Assembly: GCA_902789665.1 (NCBI GenBank)
Contig: CADAOY010000002.1
Span: 62,001-126,000, forward strand
Origin: an uncultured Lachnospiraceae bacterium
GTDB lineage: Bacteria; Bacillota; Clostridia; Lachnospirales; Lachnospiraceae
Direction of reading: 5' to 3'
Length of the DNA stretch: 64,000 bases
Within the stretch, counting starts at the first letter, position 1. Each line of letters starts with the position of its first letter. The position numbers and the translations under genes were made by a program. Of the stretch, positions 6,617-15,215 are shown in pieces. A model generated the notes under the pieces. It saw only the letters and a program-made list of their open reading frames with translations. It was not told the origin of the DNA and searched no databases.

Positions 6617-9562
6617 ATGGAGACAGAAGTCAGGACAATTAGGGAATTTGTGGATGAAATCGGAGAGAAGTATGGCCAAAGGGTGGCCTACAGATTCTTC
6701 CGTGAAGAAAGTGTTGATTCAAGGACTTATAAGAACTTACGAGATGATGTTTACGGCCTTGCCAGTTATTTCGTAAAAAGAGGTTATAAGGACAAGCACA
6801 TTGCACTTTTAGGGGGCACAAGCTACGAATGGGTTGTGTCTTTTTTGGCTGTTATTGTGAGCGGAAATGTGGTTATTCCGATCGACAAGATGCTGCTTGA
6901 AGAGGAGATGATGAACCTCTTTAGAAGCGGCGATGTGGACGTGATTTTCTATGACAATGCATATGAAGATGTGGCACAAAAAGCCAAGAAGAACATCGAG
7001 CAGGTCAAGAGTATCAAGGATATGTCCGCCAGGGATTTTACAGGTCTTTTGTGTACAAAAGAGGGCAAAATACCCGACACCGACATTCACTCAGTAGCCG
7101 AAATCCTCTTTACATCAGGAACCACTGGCGCAAGCAAGGGCGTTATGCTCTCACAGGACAATATCGTCAGCAATATCAGAGAGATTTATCACCTTGATTA
7201 TGCATCAAATGTGGATGGGGAGAAGGTGGTTTTAAGCGTACTTCCTATTAACCACACATTTGAACTGACAGTTGATAACCTGGGCATTTTAGCCTACGGC
7301 GCAACCATCTGTATAAATGACAAACTTGAAAAAATCGTGGATAACATGAACTTCTTCAAACCTTCAGTTATCCTGATTGTGCCTGCAATTGCAGAGGTTT
7401 TCTATAAGAAGATTAAAGAGGCTGAGGAAGACTCCAAAACAAGAAAGAAGATGAACCGTGGATATAAGACGGTTAAGAGACTGTCAAAGCTCAAAATCGA
7501 CGCCAGAAGAAGAATCTTCAAATCCCTTATTGATAAATTTGGCGGCAAACTTACCAATGTGGTAGTCGGGGGAGCTGCTTTAAGACCTGAAATATGCGAG
7601 TATTTTGACCAGTTTGGAATTAATGTATATCAGGGCTATGGCTTAACTGAGTGCGCACCATTGGTTGCAGCAAATAATCCTGAGTTTAACAGGGTAGGCT
7701 CTGTTGGTAAGCCAATCAGAACCATGGAACTTGATATAGATAACGGCGAGGTTGTTGTTAAGGGTAGCGGCGTAATGCTTGGCTATTACAAGAACGAAGC
7801 GGCAACCAAAGAGGTTATCAGGGACGGCTGGTTCCATACAGGCGATTTGGGACATGTGGATGAAGACGGTTTTTTATATATAACAGGAAGATGCAAGAAT
7901 ATTATTATTCTTGATAATGGTAAGAATATTTATCCTGAGGAACTTGAGGACAGATTCAATGTAATTGACGGCGTTAAGGATTCCTTTGTTTATGCGGACA
8001 AGGGAAGACTCTGTGTGCTTGTGCTTCCGAATAATCCGGGAGACAGGGAGAAGAAGAAAGTCATCGAAAATGAGATTAAGAAAATCAATGAATCCATGCC
8101 GACTTACAAGAAGGTAACATTCATTAATTTCACTCATAAAGAGTTCCCGAAGACAACTACAATGAAGATTAAGCGTCATGAATTAATGAAGCTTATCAGT
8201 GAACAACTTGGCAAGAATGAAGTTAAATATGTGGAGCCGACCAATGCGGCTGAGAAGAGAATAGTTGATGCCTACGAAAGAGTGCTTAATAAGAAGGTTG
8301 GTATTCTTAATGACTTCTTCGAGATGGGCGGCGATTCCTTATCTGCTTTTGAAATCGCAGCAATGCTTGGTGTTGATGCTCAGGAAATCTATGAGTTCCC
8401 AACACCTAAGGCCCTCGCAAGATATATGGCCAATAATGACGAAACTGTGGAAGATGACAGAAGTGTGGATGTAAATGAACTTATTAAGCAAAATGCCAAC
8501 CTCTTCTATAATCCGACCAATAAGAGAATTCTCTTAACAGGTGCCACAGGTTTCCTTGGCGCGCACATTTTACGAGAGCTTCTTTCAAGGAACTTAAATG
8601 TTGTATGTCTTGTAAGAAATGAAGAGAGACTTCGTCAGACTTTGGGAAGATATTTCCCTGATAAGTATAAATATTTTAAATATAAAGTTGTTAAGGGCGA
8701 TATTGAAAAACCTAAGTTTGGTTTAAGTAATGAAGAATATGAAATCCTGGTACATAAGGTTGATACAGTTATTCATACTGCAGCCAATGTACATCATGCA
8801 GGTCATTATGAAGATTTTGAAAGAACCAATGTTAAGGGTACACAGAATGTAATTAATTTCTGTAAGGATGCCAAGGCAGTGCTTCATTATACATCAACAG
8901 CATCTGTTAATGGTGTGGGTACTGTTTCAATTCCAAAAACCGATCAGGTATTTGATGAATTTATTTTAGACATCGGACAGGACTATGTTCAGAATGTTTA
9001 TATTCATTCTAAATATAAGGCAGAAGAAGCAGTGCTTAAGGCTCGTTCTGAAGGTCTTAAGGCCAACATCTATCGTATTGGTAATCTTACCTGGAGAATG
9101 TCGGACGGTATGTTCCAGAAGAATGCGGGAGATAACGGTTTTGTGGGAAGAGCAAGAGGTCTCTTTAAGGCAAGATTGTTCAGCCCTGAGATTGCCCAGT
9201 TCCCTATGGACTTCACCGCAGTTGATGAATGTGCTGATGCCTATGTAAGACTTGTGCTTCATAACAGAATTAATAATATTTATCATTTATATAATCCGCA
9301 TCTTTTCACCATTGAGAAGTTATCAAGCAAGCTCCTCTTTAAGTGTAAACAGGTGCCTAAGGAATTATATGATAAGCTCTTAAAAGAGAAAATATATGAT
9401 AAGGATGTGGCAGTGCTGTCCTTCTACAGCTCAATTGCATCCAAGTCAAGAAATGTCCCGATGAGTAACGAATATACGGTAGCAGTACTTAAGGATCTTG
9501 GCTTTAGCTGGTCTAAGATAGGTCTTAAGTATCTTAAATACCTTAAGAGATTCATGGGATAA
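6617..9562 (+). CDS. Adenylation-carrier-thioester reductase protein (carboxylic acid reductase-like)
   Basis: 981-aa three-domain enzyme. The adenylation domain (about 1-545) has FTSGTTGASKG at residues 165-175, YQGYGLTECAPL, HTGDLGHVDEDGFLYITGR and the late lysine motif TTTMKIKR. A carrier domain (about 545-610) has the phosphopantetheine site MGGDSLS with Ser574. A Lys2/CAR-type reductase domain (about 635-981) has the nucleotide motif TGATGFLG (641-648) and the catalytic YxxxK pair Tyr795/Lys799. By family knowledge, such proteins activate a carboxylic acid with ATP, load it on the carrier and reduce it with NAD(P)H to an aldehyde or alcohol. It is shorter than the well-known CARs (about 1170 aa). 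It lies alone with an amidohydrolase, not in a peptide-synthetase cluster. Substrate unknown. Confidence 0.88.
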   Translation: METEVRTIREFVDEIGEKYGQRVAYRFFREESVDSRTYKNLRDDVYGLASYFVKRGYKDKHIALLGGTSYEWVVSFLAVIVSGNVVIPIDKMLLEEEMMNLFRSGDVDVIFYDNAYEDVAQKAKKNIEQVKSIKDMSARDFTGLLCTKEGKIPDTDIHSVAEILFTSGTTGASKGVMLSQDNIVSNIREIYHLDYASNVDGEKVVLSVLPINHTFELTVDNLGILAYGATICINDKLEKIVDNMNFFKPSVILIVPAIAEVFYKKIKEAEEDSKTRKKMNRGYKTVKRLSKLKIDARRRIFKSLIDKFGGKLTNVVVGGAALRPEICEYFDQFGINVYQGYGLTECAPLVAANNPEFNRVGSVGKPIRTMELDIDNGEVVVKGSGVMLGYYKNEAATKEVIRDGWFHTGDLGHVDEDGFLYITGRCKNIIILDNGKNIYPEELEDRFNVIDGVKDSFVYADKGRLCVLVLPNNPGDREKKKVIENEIKKINESMPTYKKVTFINFTHKEFPKTTTMKIKRHELMKLISEQLGKNEVKYVEPTNAAEKRIVDAYERVLNKKVGILNDFFEMGGDSLSAFEIAAMLGVDAQEIYEFPTPKALARYMANNDETVEDDRSVDVNELIKQNANLFYNPTNKRILLTGATGFLGAHILRELLSRNLNVVCLVRNEERLRQTLGRYFPDKYKYFKYKVVKGDIEKPKFGLSNEEYEILVHKVDTVIHTAANVHHAGHYEDFERTNVKGTQNVINFCKDAKAVLHYTSTASVNGVGTVSIPKTDQVFDEFILDIGQDYVQNVYIHSKYKAEEAVLKARSEGLKANIYRIGNLTWRMSDGMFQKNAGDNGFVGRARGLFKARLFSPEIAQFPMDFTAVDECADAYVRLVLHNRINNIYHLYNPHLFTIEKLSSKLLFKCKQVPKELYDKLLKEKIYDKDVAVLSFYSSIASKSRNVPMSNEYTVAVLKDLGFSWSKIGLKYLKYLKRFMG

Positions 9563-9580
9563 AATGTGGTTATAACCACA
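9561..9580. promoter_or_regulatory. 16-bp perfect palindrome before the dehydratase pair
   Basis: TGTGGTTATAACCACA (9565-9580) is a perfect palindrome starting two bases after the TAA of the preceding gene and ending 25 bases before the GTG at 9606. The same 19-bp string AAAATGTGGTTATAACCAC recurs at 13848-13866. It could be an operator for a dimeric regulator or, in RNA, a small UAUA-loop hairpin. Confidence 0.6.
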
Positions 9581-9605
9581 AATAGAATATAGGGAAGTGT
9601 TATAA

Positions 9606-12557
9606 GTGAAATTAGGTTTGGACATCGGTTCTACAACTATCAAGGCTGTAGTATTTGATGATGAAGGTAATTTAATACATGAAAGTTATGAGAGACATTA
9701 TACTCTTATAACTGAGAAAACAAAGGAAGTTATACAGGGACTTATCGATAAGTTTAATATTGATAAACCTGTTATCTGCGCTATCTCAGGTTCAGCAGGT
9801 ATGGGACTTGCAGAGAAGGCAGGCATTCCTTTCGTACAGGAAGTATATGCAACCAAGGTTGCCATAGGTAAGAGACTTCCGGGTACAGATGTTGTTATTG
9901 AACTTGGTGGTGAGGATGCCAAAATCCTCTTCCTGAAAGGTAATCTTGAAGTCAGGATGAACGGAACCTGCGCCGGTGGTACAGGAGCCTTCGCAGATCA
10001 GATGGCATCACTTATGCAGGTATCTGCAGATGACATGAATGACCTTGCCAAAGATGCAACCAAGATTTATCCGATTGCTTCAAGATGCGGTGTTTTTGCC
10101 AAAACTGATATACAGCCTCTGCTTAATCAGGGAGCAAGAAAAGAAGATATAAGCGCGTCTATTTTTGGTGCTATCTGTAATCAGACAATTACAGGACTTG
10201 CCCAGGGTCATCCTATTGAAGGCAATGTTGTTTACCTTGGTGGACCGCTTACATTTATGTCAGAACTTCGCAAGGCTTTTGACAATGCCCTTAAGTTAAA
10301 GGGAACATGTCCTGATAAGTCACTTTTATTTGTTGCAATGGGAGCAGCATACTATGCAACTGAGGAAGTGGATCTTAAAAAGGCTTTGGAGGTTATTGAA
10401 AGTGCCAAGGATTCAATTAAGGTTTCAGACCTTAATCCTTTATTTAAAGATCAGGCAGAATATGATGAATTCATAGAAAGACATAATAAGGACAGAGTCG
10501 AGAGAATAGAAGGAAGACCATATGACGGAGATGCCTATCTTGGTATCGACTCAGGTTCTACCACACTTAAGGTTGTACTTACTGATGACAAGGGAAGCAT
10601 TCTCTATTCCCGTTATGAGTCCAATCAGGGTAAACCGATTGATGTTGTTACCCAATCTCTTAAAGAGATGTATGAGAAATATCCTAATGCAACCATTCAG
10701 TCTTCAGCCGTTACAGGTTATGGCGAAGATATGATTAAGGCAGCGCTTGATGTGGAATATGGCGTGGTTGAAACGGTGGCGCATTTTACAGCAGCGAAGT
10801 TTTTCCTGCCGGATGTAGAATTCATTATCGACATCGGCGGACAGGATATGAAATGCTTTAAGATTAGAAATGGAGCCATCGATAACATCTTCCTTAACGA
10901 AGCATGTTCATCAGGCTGTGGTTCATTCTTACAGACATTCGCAAGTTCCATGGGATATAAGATTGATGAGTTTGCAAATCTCGGTCTTTTTGGACAGAAT
11001 CCTGTGGATTTGGGCTCAAGATGTACAGTATTCATGAACTCATCCGTTAAGCAGGCGCAAAAAGAAGGCGTTAGCGTTGAGAATATCTCGGCAGGCCTCT
11101 CAATAAGCGTTATTAAGAATGCTTTATATAAGGTTATCAGAGTACATTCTGCTGACGAACTTGGTAAGAAGATTGTAGTTCAGGGCGGTACCTTCTTAAA
11201 TAATGCAGTGCTTCGTGCTTTCGAGCAGGAGATGGGCGTTGATGTAATCAGGCCTGACATTGCAGGAATGATGGGTGCTTATGGCGCTGCATTGTATGCT
11301 AAGGAACTTTATATAAATGGTGGTCGCAGCCACAGAGAAGGATATAACGGAATCATTACAGCGAAGGATCTTCAGGAGTTTTCTTATGATGTTAAGAGCG
11401 TAACCTGTAATGGATGTAATAACCACTGCCAGCTGACAGTTAATTCATTCTCAGGCGGAAGAAAATTCATTGGCGGTAACAGATGTGAAAAGCCTGTAAC
11501 CAAGAAGGCTCAGGATGATTCACTTAATCTTTATGAATATAAATTATCACTTTTAAAAGAATATAATGATGCAGAAAAAGAAGAGGGTGGCAGCAAGGCA
11601 ACCATCGGTCTTCCTCTTGGCATGAATATGTATGAGATGCTGCCTTTCTGGTATGCATTCTTTAAAGCATTAGGATATAAGGTTGTGACATCGGGCTTTT
11701 CCAACAGAGCCATGTATCTGAAAGGACAGGGAACAATTCCTTCAGATACCGTATGTTTCCCGGCTAAAATGATGCACGGTCATATCCAGAAATTAATTGA
11801 AATGGGCGTTGATGTAATTTACTATCCGGGCATGACTTATCATTTTGATGAGAAGAAGGGCAGAAAGAATTATAACTGCGCAGTTATTGCAGGATATCCT
11901 GAAGTTATAGCGGCTAATACCGTAAACTTTGGTAACATTAAGTTTATTAATGATTATGTTGGACCTCACGAGCCTAAGGTATTTAAGAAAAAGATAAAAG
12001 AGATAATTAAGCAGATTCCTGGCGGGGCTGATTTGACAGGTTCGGAGATTAATAAGGCGTGTGAGGCAGCTTACAGCGAATATAAATCTTATAAGAATAA
12101 GGTAAGCGAGCAGGGCGCATGGATAATGAATAAGGCTAGAGAAGAGGGCAAGAAGATAGTACTTCTTGCAGGAAGACCTTATCATGCAGATCCTGAAATC
12201 AATCATGGAATTCATAAACTTATTGCGGGCCTTGGTTTTGCAGTTGTATCTGAGGATGCAGTAACAAATCTTGTGGATAAGTTTGAAACCAATATTGTGG
12301 GACAGTGGACTTTCCATCAAAGACTGTTCTTGGCGGCTGACTATGTAGCGAAGGCAGATGATATTTTCCTGGTTCACCTGGTATCATTTGGCTGCGGCCT
12401 TGATGCACTTACAACTGACGAGGTAAGAGAAATCCTGGAGAGTCAGGGCAAGTTATATACACAGATTAAAATCGATGAGGTTACAAACCTTGGCGCTGTA
12501 AAAATCAGGCTCAGAAGCCTTGTTGCAGCCATCGAATCCGGAAGGAGGGCAGAGTAA
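9606..12557 (+). CDS. Acyl-CoA dehydratase activase-related protein, double activase plus DUF2229
   Basis: 983-aa protein starting at GTG 9606 (AGGGAAG upstream). It has two BadF/BadG/BcrA/BcrD-type ATPase domains in tandem. The first begins LGLDIGSTTIK (residue 3), with cluster-ligand cysteines in NGTCAGGTGAF and SRCGVF. The second begins LGIDSGSTTLK (residue 312), with ACSSGCGSF and SRCTVF. A cysteine-rich link (Cys601, Cys604, Cys608, later NRCEKP) leads to a DUF2229-type domain from about residue 665. Family members use ATP to drive electrons into 2-hydroxyacyl-CoA dehydratases, but this multi-domain branch has no assigned substrate. In many Clostridia the dehydratase-like part is fused on as one protein of about 1400 aa; here it is a separate gene overlapping by one base (TAATG). 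Confidence 0.85.
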   Translation: MKLGLDIGSTTIKAVVFDDEGNLIHESYERHYTLITEKTKEVIQGLIDKFNIDKPVICAISGSAGMGLAEKAGIPFVQEVYATKVAIGKRLPGTDVVIELGGEDAKILFLKGNLEVRMNGTCAGGTGAFADQMASLMQVSADDMNDLAKDATKIYPIASRCGVFAKTDIQPLLNQGARKEDISASIFGAICNQTITGLAQGHPIEGNVVYLGGPLTFMSELRKAFDNALKLKGTCPDKSLLFVAMGAAYYATEEVDLKKALEVIESAKDSIKVSDLNPLFKDQAEYDEFIERHNKDRVERIEGRPYDGDAYLGIDSGSTTLKVVLTDDKGSILYSRYESNQGKPIDVVTQSLKEMYEKYPNATIQSSAVTGYGEDMIKAALDVEYGVVETVAHFTAAKFFLPDVEFIIDIGGQDMKCFKIRNGAIDNIFLNEACSSGCGSFLQTFASSMGYKIDEFANLGLFGQNPVDLGSRCTVFMNSSVKQAQKEGVSVENISAGLSISVIKNALYKVIRVHSADELGKKIVVQGGTFLNNAVLRAFEQEMGVDVIRPDIAGMMGAYGAALYAKELYINGGRSHREGYNGIITAKDLQEFSYDVKSVTCNGCNNHCQLTVNSFSGGRKFIGGNRCEKPVTKKAQDDSLNLYEYKLSLLKEYNDAEKEEGGSKATIGLPLGMNMYEMLPFWYAFFKALGYKVVTSGFSNRAMYLKGQGTIPSDTVCFPAKMMHGHIQKLIEMGVDVIYYPGMTYHFDEKKGRKNYNCAVIAGYPEVIAANTVNFGNIKFINDYVGPHEPKVFKKKIKEIIKQIPGGADLTGSEINKACEAAYSEYKSYKNKVSEQGAWIMNKAREEGKKIVLLAGRPYHADPEINHGIHKLIAGLGFAVVSEDAVTNLVDKFETNIVGQWTFHQRLFLAADYVAKADDIFLVHLVSFGCGLDALTTDEVREILESQGKLYTQIKIDEVTNLGAVKIRLRSLVAAIESGRRAE

Positions 12558-13849
12558 TGAGTAAGGTAAGAACAAGCCCTCATTTCAAGGAAAAATTAAT
12601 GTTCACAAAGAAGATGAAGAAGGATTATACTATCCTCTCACCTATGATGTGTCCTATACATTTTAGAATTTTAAGACCTGCTTTCATGAGAGCGGGATAC
12701 AAGGTTGAACTTATGGAGAATGAAGGACCTGATGTAATCCAGAAAGGTCTTAAGTATGTTCATAATGATATCTGCTATCCTTGTTCATTAATTACAGGTC
12801 AGATGCTGGCGACAATGGAGAGCGGCAAGTATGATCCAAATAAAGTTGCCATGATTATTACACAGTCAGGCGGCGGCTGCAGGGATTCAAATTATATTAA
12901 TTTAATGCGTAAGGCTTTTGAAAGAGCCGGTTATCCTGACGTGCCTTTCATCTCAGCCAATACCTGGAATATGGAGTACGCGCCGGGGATTTTCCTGTCG
13001 CCGATTACCATGATGCAGGCTGTTGCAGGCTTGGTATATGGCGACTGCCTTACACTTATATCCAATCAGGTAAGGCCTTATGAGGTGAATAAGGGCGAGA
13101 CTGATGCGCTTTTGGATAAGTGGATAGAAAAGATCGGAAAGATATTCACAAAGGGCAGAGGATATACAGCCCATGCCATGAATAAGAATCTTCAGGCGAT
13201 GTGTAAGGAATTCTCTGAGATTGAGATTAAGAAGGTGCCGAAGGTTAAGGTGGCAATTGTTGGAGAGTTATACCTTAAGTATTCAGTGCCTGGTAACAAC
13301 CATCTTGAAGAATTTTTGACAGAGCAGGACTGCGAATATTTCATTCCGACAGTTCTTGGCTTTGGTGCATATAAGACCAACGGCGCTCTTGAAGATTTAA
13401 GAGCATACGGCGGACCATTATGGAAGAGAATCGCAATGGAAGTAGTTATGAAATACTATTTCTTCATTGAGGATCTTTTAATTAAGAATATCGAAAAATG
13501 GCCGAACTTTACAGCTCCTGAAAGAGTAAACGACTTAAAGAAAAGAGCAAAGGGAATCGTTCATACTGAAAACAGTATGGGTGAAGGCTGGTATATAGCA
13601 GCAGAGATGCTGGAATTATCAGAGCATGGATATGAGAATATAATCTGTGTTCAGCCTTTTGGCTGCCTGCCTTGCCACGTGGCAGTTAAGGGTATGCTCA
13701 ATAAGGTTAGAAGGGAAAATCCGATTATCAATGCTGTTGACATTGAATATGATCCGGGTGCTACCAGGGTAAATCAGGAAAACAGAATCAAACTTATGCT
13801 TTCTGTTGCAAGAGAGAATCTGGAGAAGAAGGCAGAAGGTCAGATGTAA
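12557..13849 (+). CDS. 2-hydroxyacyl-CoA dehydratase-like protein (partner of the activase)
   Basis: 430-aa protein whose ATG overlaps the stop of the activase gene, so the two are translationally coupled. Conserved cysteines that could bind an iron-sulfur cluster are in SPMMCPIHF, DICYPCSLITG, GGGCRDSNY and FGCLPCHVAVKG. The fold corresponds to the HgdB/DUF2229-like C-terminal part of the large fused activase proteins. It probably forms the electron-accepting half of a complex with the 983-aa protein. No genes for the typical fermentation substrates (CoA-transferase, dehydrogenase) lie beside it, so the substrate is unknown. It ends two bases before the second copy of the 14-bp palindrome. 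Confidence 0.8.
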   Translation: MSKVRTSPHFKEKLMFTKKMKKDYTILSPMMCPIHFRILRPAFMRAGYKVELMENEGPDVIQKGLKYVHNDICYPCSLITGQMLATMESGKYDPNKVAMIITQSGGGCRDSNYINLMRKAFERAGYPDVPFISANTWNMEYAPGIFLSPITMMQAVAGLVYGDCLTLISNQVRPYEVNKGETDALLDKWIEKIGKIFTKGRGYTAHAMNKNLQAMCKEFSEIEIKKVPKVKVAIVGELYLKYSVPGNNHLEEFLTEQDCEYFIPTVLGFGAYKTNGALEDLRAYGGPLWKRIAMEVVMKYYFFIEDLLIKNIEKWPNFTAPERVNDLKKRAKGIVHTENSMGEGWYIAAEMLELSEHGYENIICVQPFGCLPCHVAVKGMLNKVRRENPIINAVDIEYDPGATRVNQENRIKLMLSVARENLEKKAEGQM

Positions 13850-13867
13850 AATGTGGTTATAACCACG
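13848..13867. promoter_or_regulatory. Second copy of the palindrome, before the HD triphosphohydrolase
   Basis: GTGGTTATAACCAC (13853-13866) is identical to the core at 9566-9579, and the shared string including flanks is 19 bp. As in the first copy, it begins right after a TAA stop and ends just before a ribosome binding site (GAAGGAG at 13867-13873). Confidence 0.6.
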
Positions 13868-13878
13868 AAGGAGAATTG

Positions 13879-15162
13879 ATGGCTTTTAACGAAGTAAGCG
13901 CGGAAGTCAAAAACAGAATATTTGAAGACAGAGAGAAACATGCGGTTAATCCTTATGCATTAAAAAATGAAGATGCAATAAGGGAAACCACAAACGGCGA
14001 CCATGATTCACTTCACAGACCCACATTCGTAAGGGATGTTGAGAGAATTATGAATAATCCGTTTTATAACAGATATATGGATAAGACCCAGGTTTTCTCT
14101 TTTGTTAAGAATGATGATATCTCAAGGCGTGCAAGCCATGTGCAGTTAGTATCACGTATTGCAAGGGATATCGGTTCGGTTCTTAACTTAAATACTGATG
14201 CCATTGAAGCCATGGCCTTAGGTCATGACATTGGGCATACACCTTTCGGACATGAAGGAGAGAGGCTTCTTAGTAAGCTATATAACGAAAGAACCGGAAG
14301 ATTCTTTAATCATAATATACAAAGCGGGCGGGTATTTTACACGCTCTTTAAGACCAATCTTACTTTCCAGACCCTGGATGGAATTATCTGTCATAACGGT
14401 GAGATGGAAGCAAAGGAATATAAGCCGGATACTGAAGGCGTGAGCCCTGAGACAGCTTTCGAGGTCTTTAGAAATAAAATGGAGCACTGCTATGTGGAAG
14501 AGAAGGGTATCAAGGATTTGTGCCCTGCCACATTAGAGGGCTGCGTTGTAAGAATTTCGGATATTATTGCATATCTTGGTAAGGACAGACAGGATGCCAA
14601 GCTCCTTGGGCTTGATGTTCAGAAGATGCCGACTGAGGCTGAGAAACTTTTCCATAATGAACTTGGCAGAACCAACTCTGAGATTATAAATAATATTACA
14701 GTCAGCATAATTGAGAATTCATATGGTAAGCCGTATCTTGCCATGGATGATGTGATTTATCAGGGACTTAAGAAGGCTAAGAATGATAATTATGAGAATA
14801 TATATGGCAGCGATCCGGTAAAGGAAAGATATGCGAAGCTTGTTCCGATGTTTGAGTTTTTCTATGAGAAGTTCCTTAAGGATTTGGAGAATCATAACAC
14901 GGATTCCTTTATCTACAAGCATCACATCGAGTATCTTAAGTCAAGCAACGCCCGCATAAATTACTATAAGAGCGCGGACAGGCCTAAGGTGGAATGGACT
15001 TATGAAGAGGAAGAACCAAACAGCATTGTATGTGATTATATCTCATCAATGACGGACGATTATTTTATAGATTTGTATAATCTTTTGAAGGATGAACCGA
15101 AGGAGAAGATTATATTTACCGGGTATTTTGACAAACTTAACTGTGTTGTCATCAAGCCTTAA
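13879..15162 (+). CDS. Deoxyguanosinetriphosphate triphosphohydrolase-like HD protein
   Basis: 427-aa protein. The ATG at 13879 is chosen over the TTG three bases earlier because GAAGGAG ends five bases before it. The HD phosphohydrolase signature is RRASHVQLV, then GHDIGHTPFGHEGERLL with His116/Asp117, and a later conserved block GCVVRISDIIAYLGKDRQDA. The family removes triphosphate from dGTP or other dNTPs; bacterial homologues are often called dGTPases although substrates vary. Upstream it carries the palindrome shared with the dehydratase pair. A promoter for the following gene lies within its 3' end. Confidence 0.88.
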   Translation: MAFNEVSAEVKNRIFEDREKHAVNPYALKNEDAIRETTNGDHDSLHRPTFVRDVERIMNNPFYNRYMDKTQVFSFVKNDDISRRASHVQLVSRIARDIGSVLNLNTDAIEAMALGHDIGHTPFGHEGERLLSKLYNERTGRFFNHNIQSGRVFYTLFKTNLTFQTLDGIICHNGEMEAKEYKPDTEGVSPETAFEVFRNKMEHCYVEEKGIKDLCPATLEGCVVRISDIIAYLGKDRQDAKLLGLDVQKMPTEAEKLFHNELGRTNSEIINNITVSIIENSYGKPYLAMDDVIYQGLKKAKNDNYENIYGSDPVKERYAKLVPMFEFFYEKFLKDLENHNTDSFIYKHHIEYLKSSNARINYYKSADRPKVEWTYEEEEPNSIVCDYISSMTDDYFIDLYNLLKDEPKEKIIFTGYFDKLNCVVIKP

Positions 15163-15175
15163 TTTGGGGTATAAT
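15146..15175 (+). promoter_or_regulatory. Predicted sigma-A promoter for the GGDEF gene
   Basis: TTGTCA (15146-15151), an 18-base spacer and TATAAT (15170-15175). The -35 box lies inside the last codons of the triphosphohydrolase gene. The GGDEF gene starts 41 bases after the -10 box. Confidence 0.6.
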
Positions 15176-15215
15176 TAGGGTAGTTAACGGGTTAAAGCAA
15201 TAAGGAAGATATTTT

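Noticed and set aside
11793-12377. Minus-strand open frame of 194 codons inside the activase gene
   Set aside because: It is a shadow of the well-supported + strand gene; its composition is not protein-like and no ribosome binding site is present.
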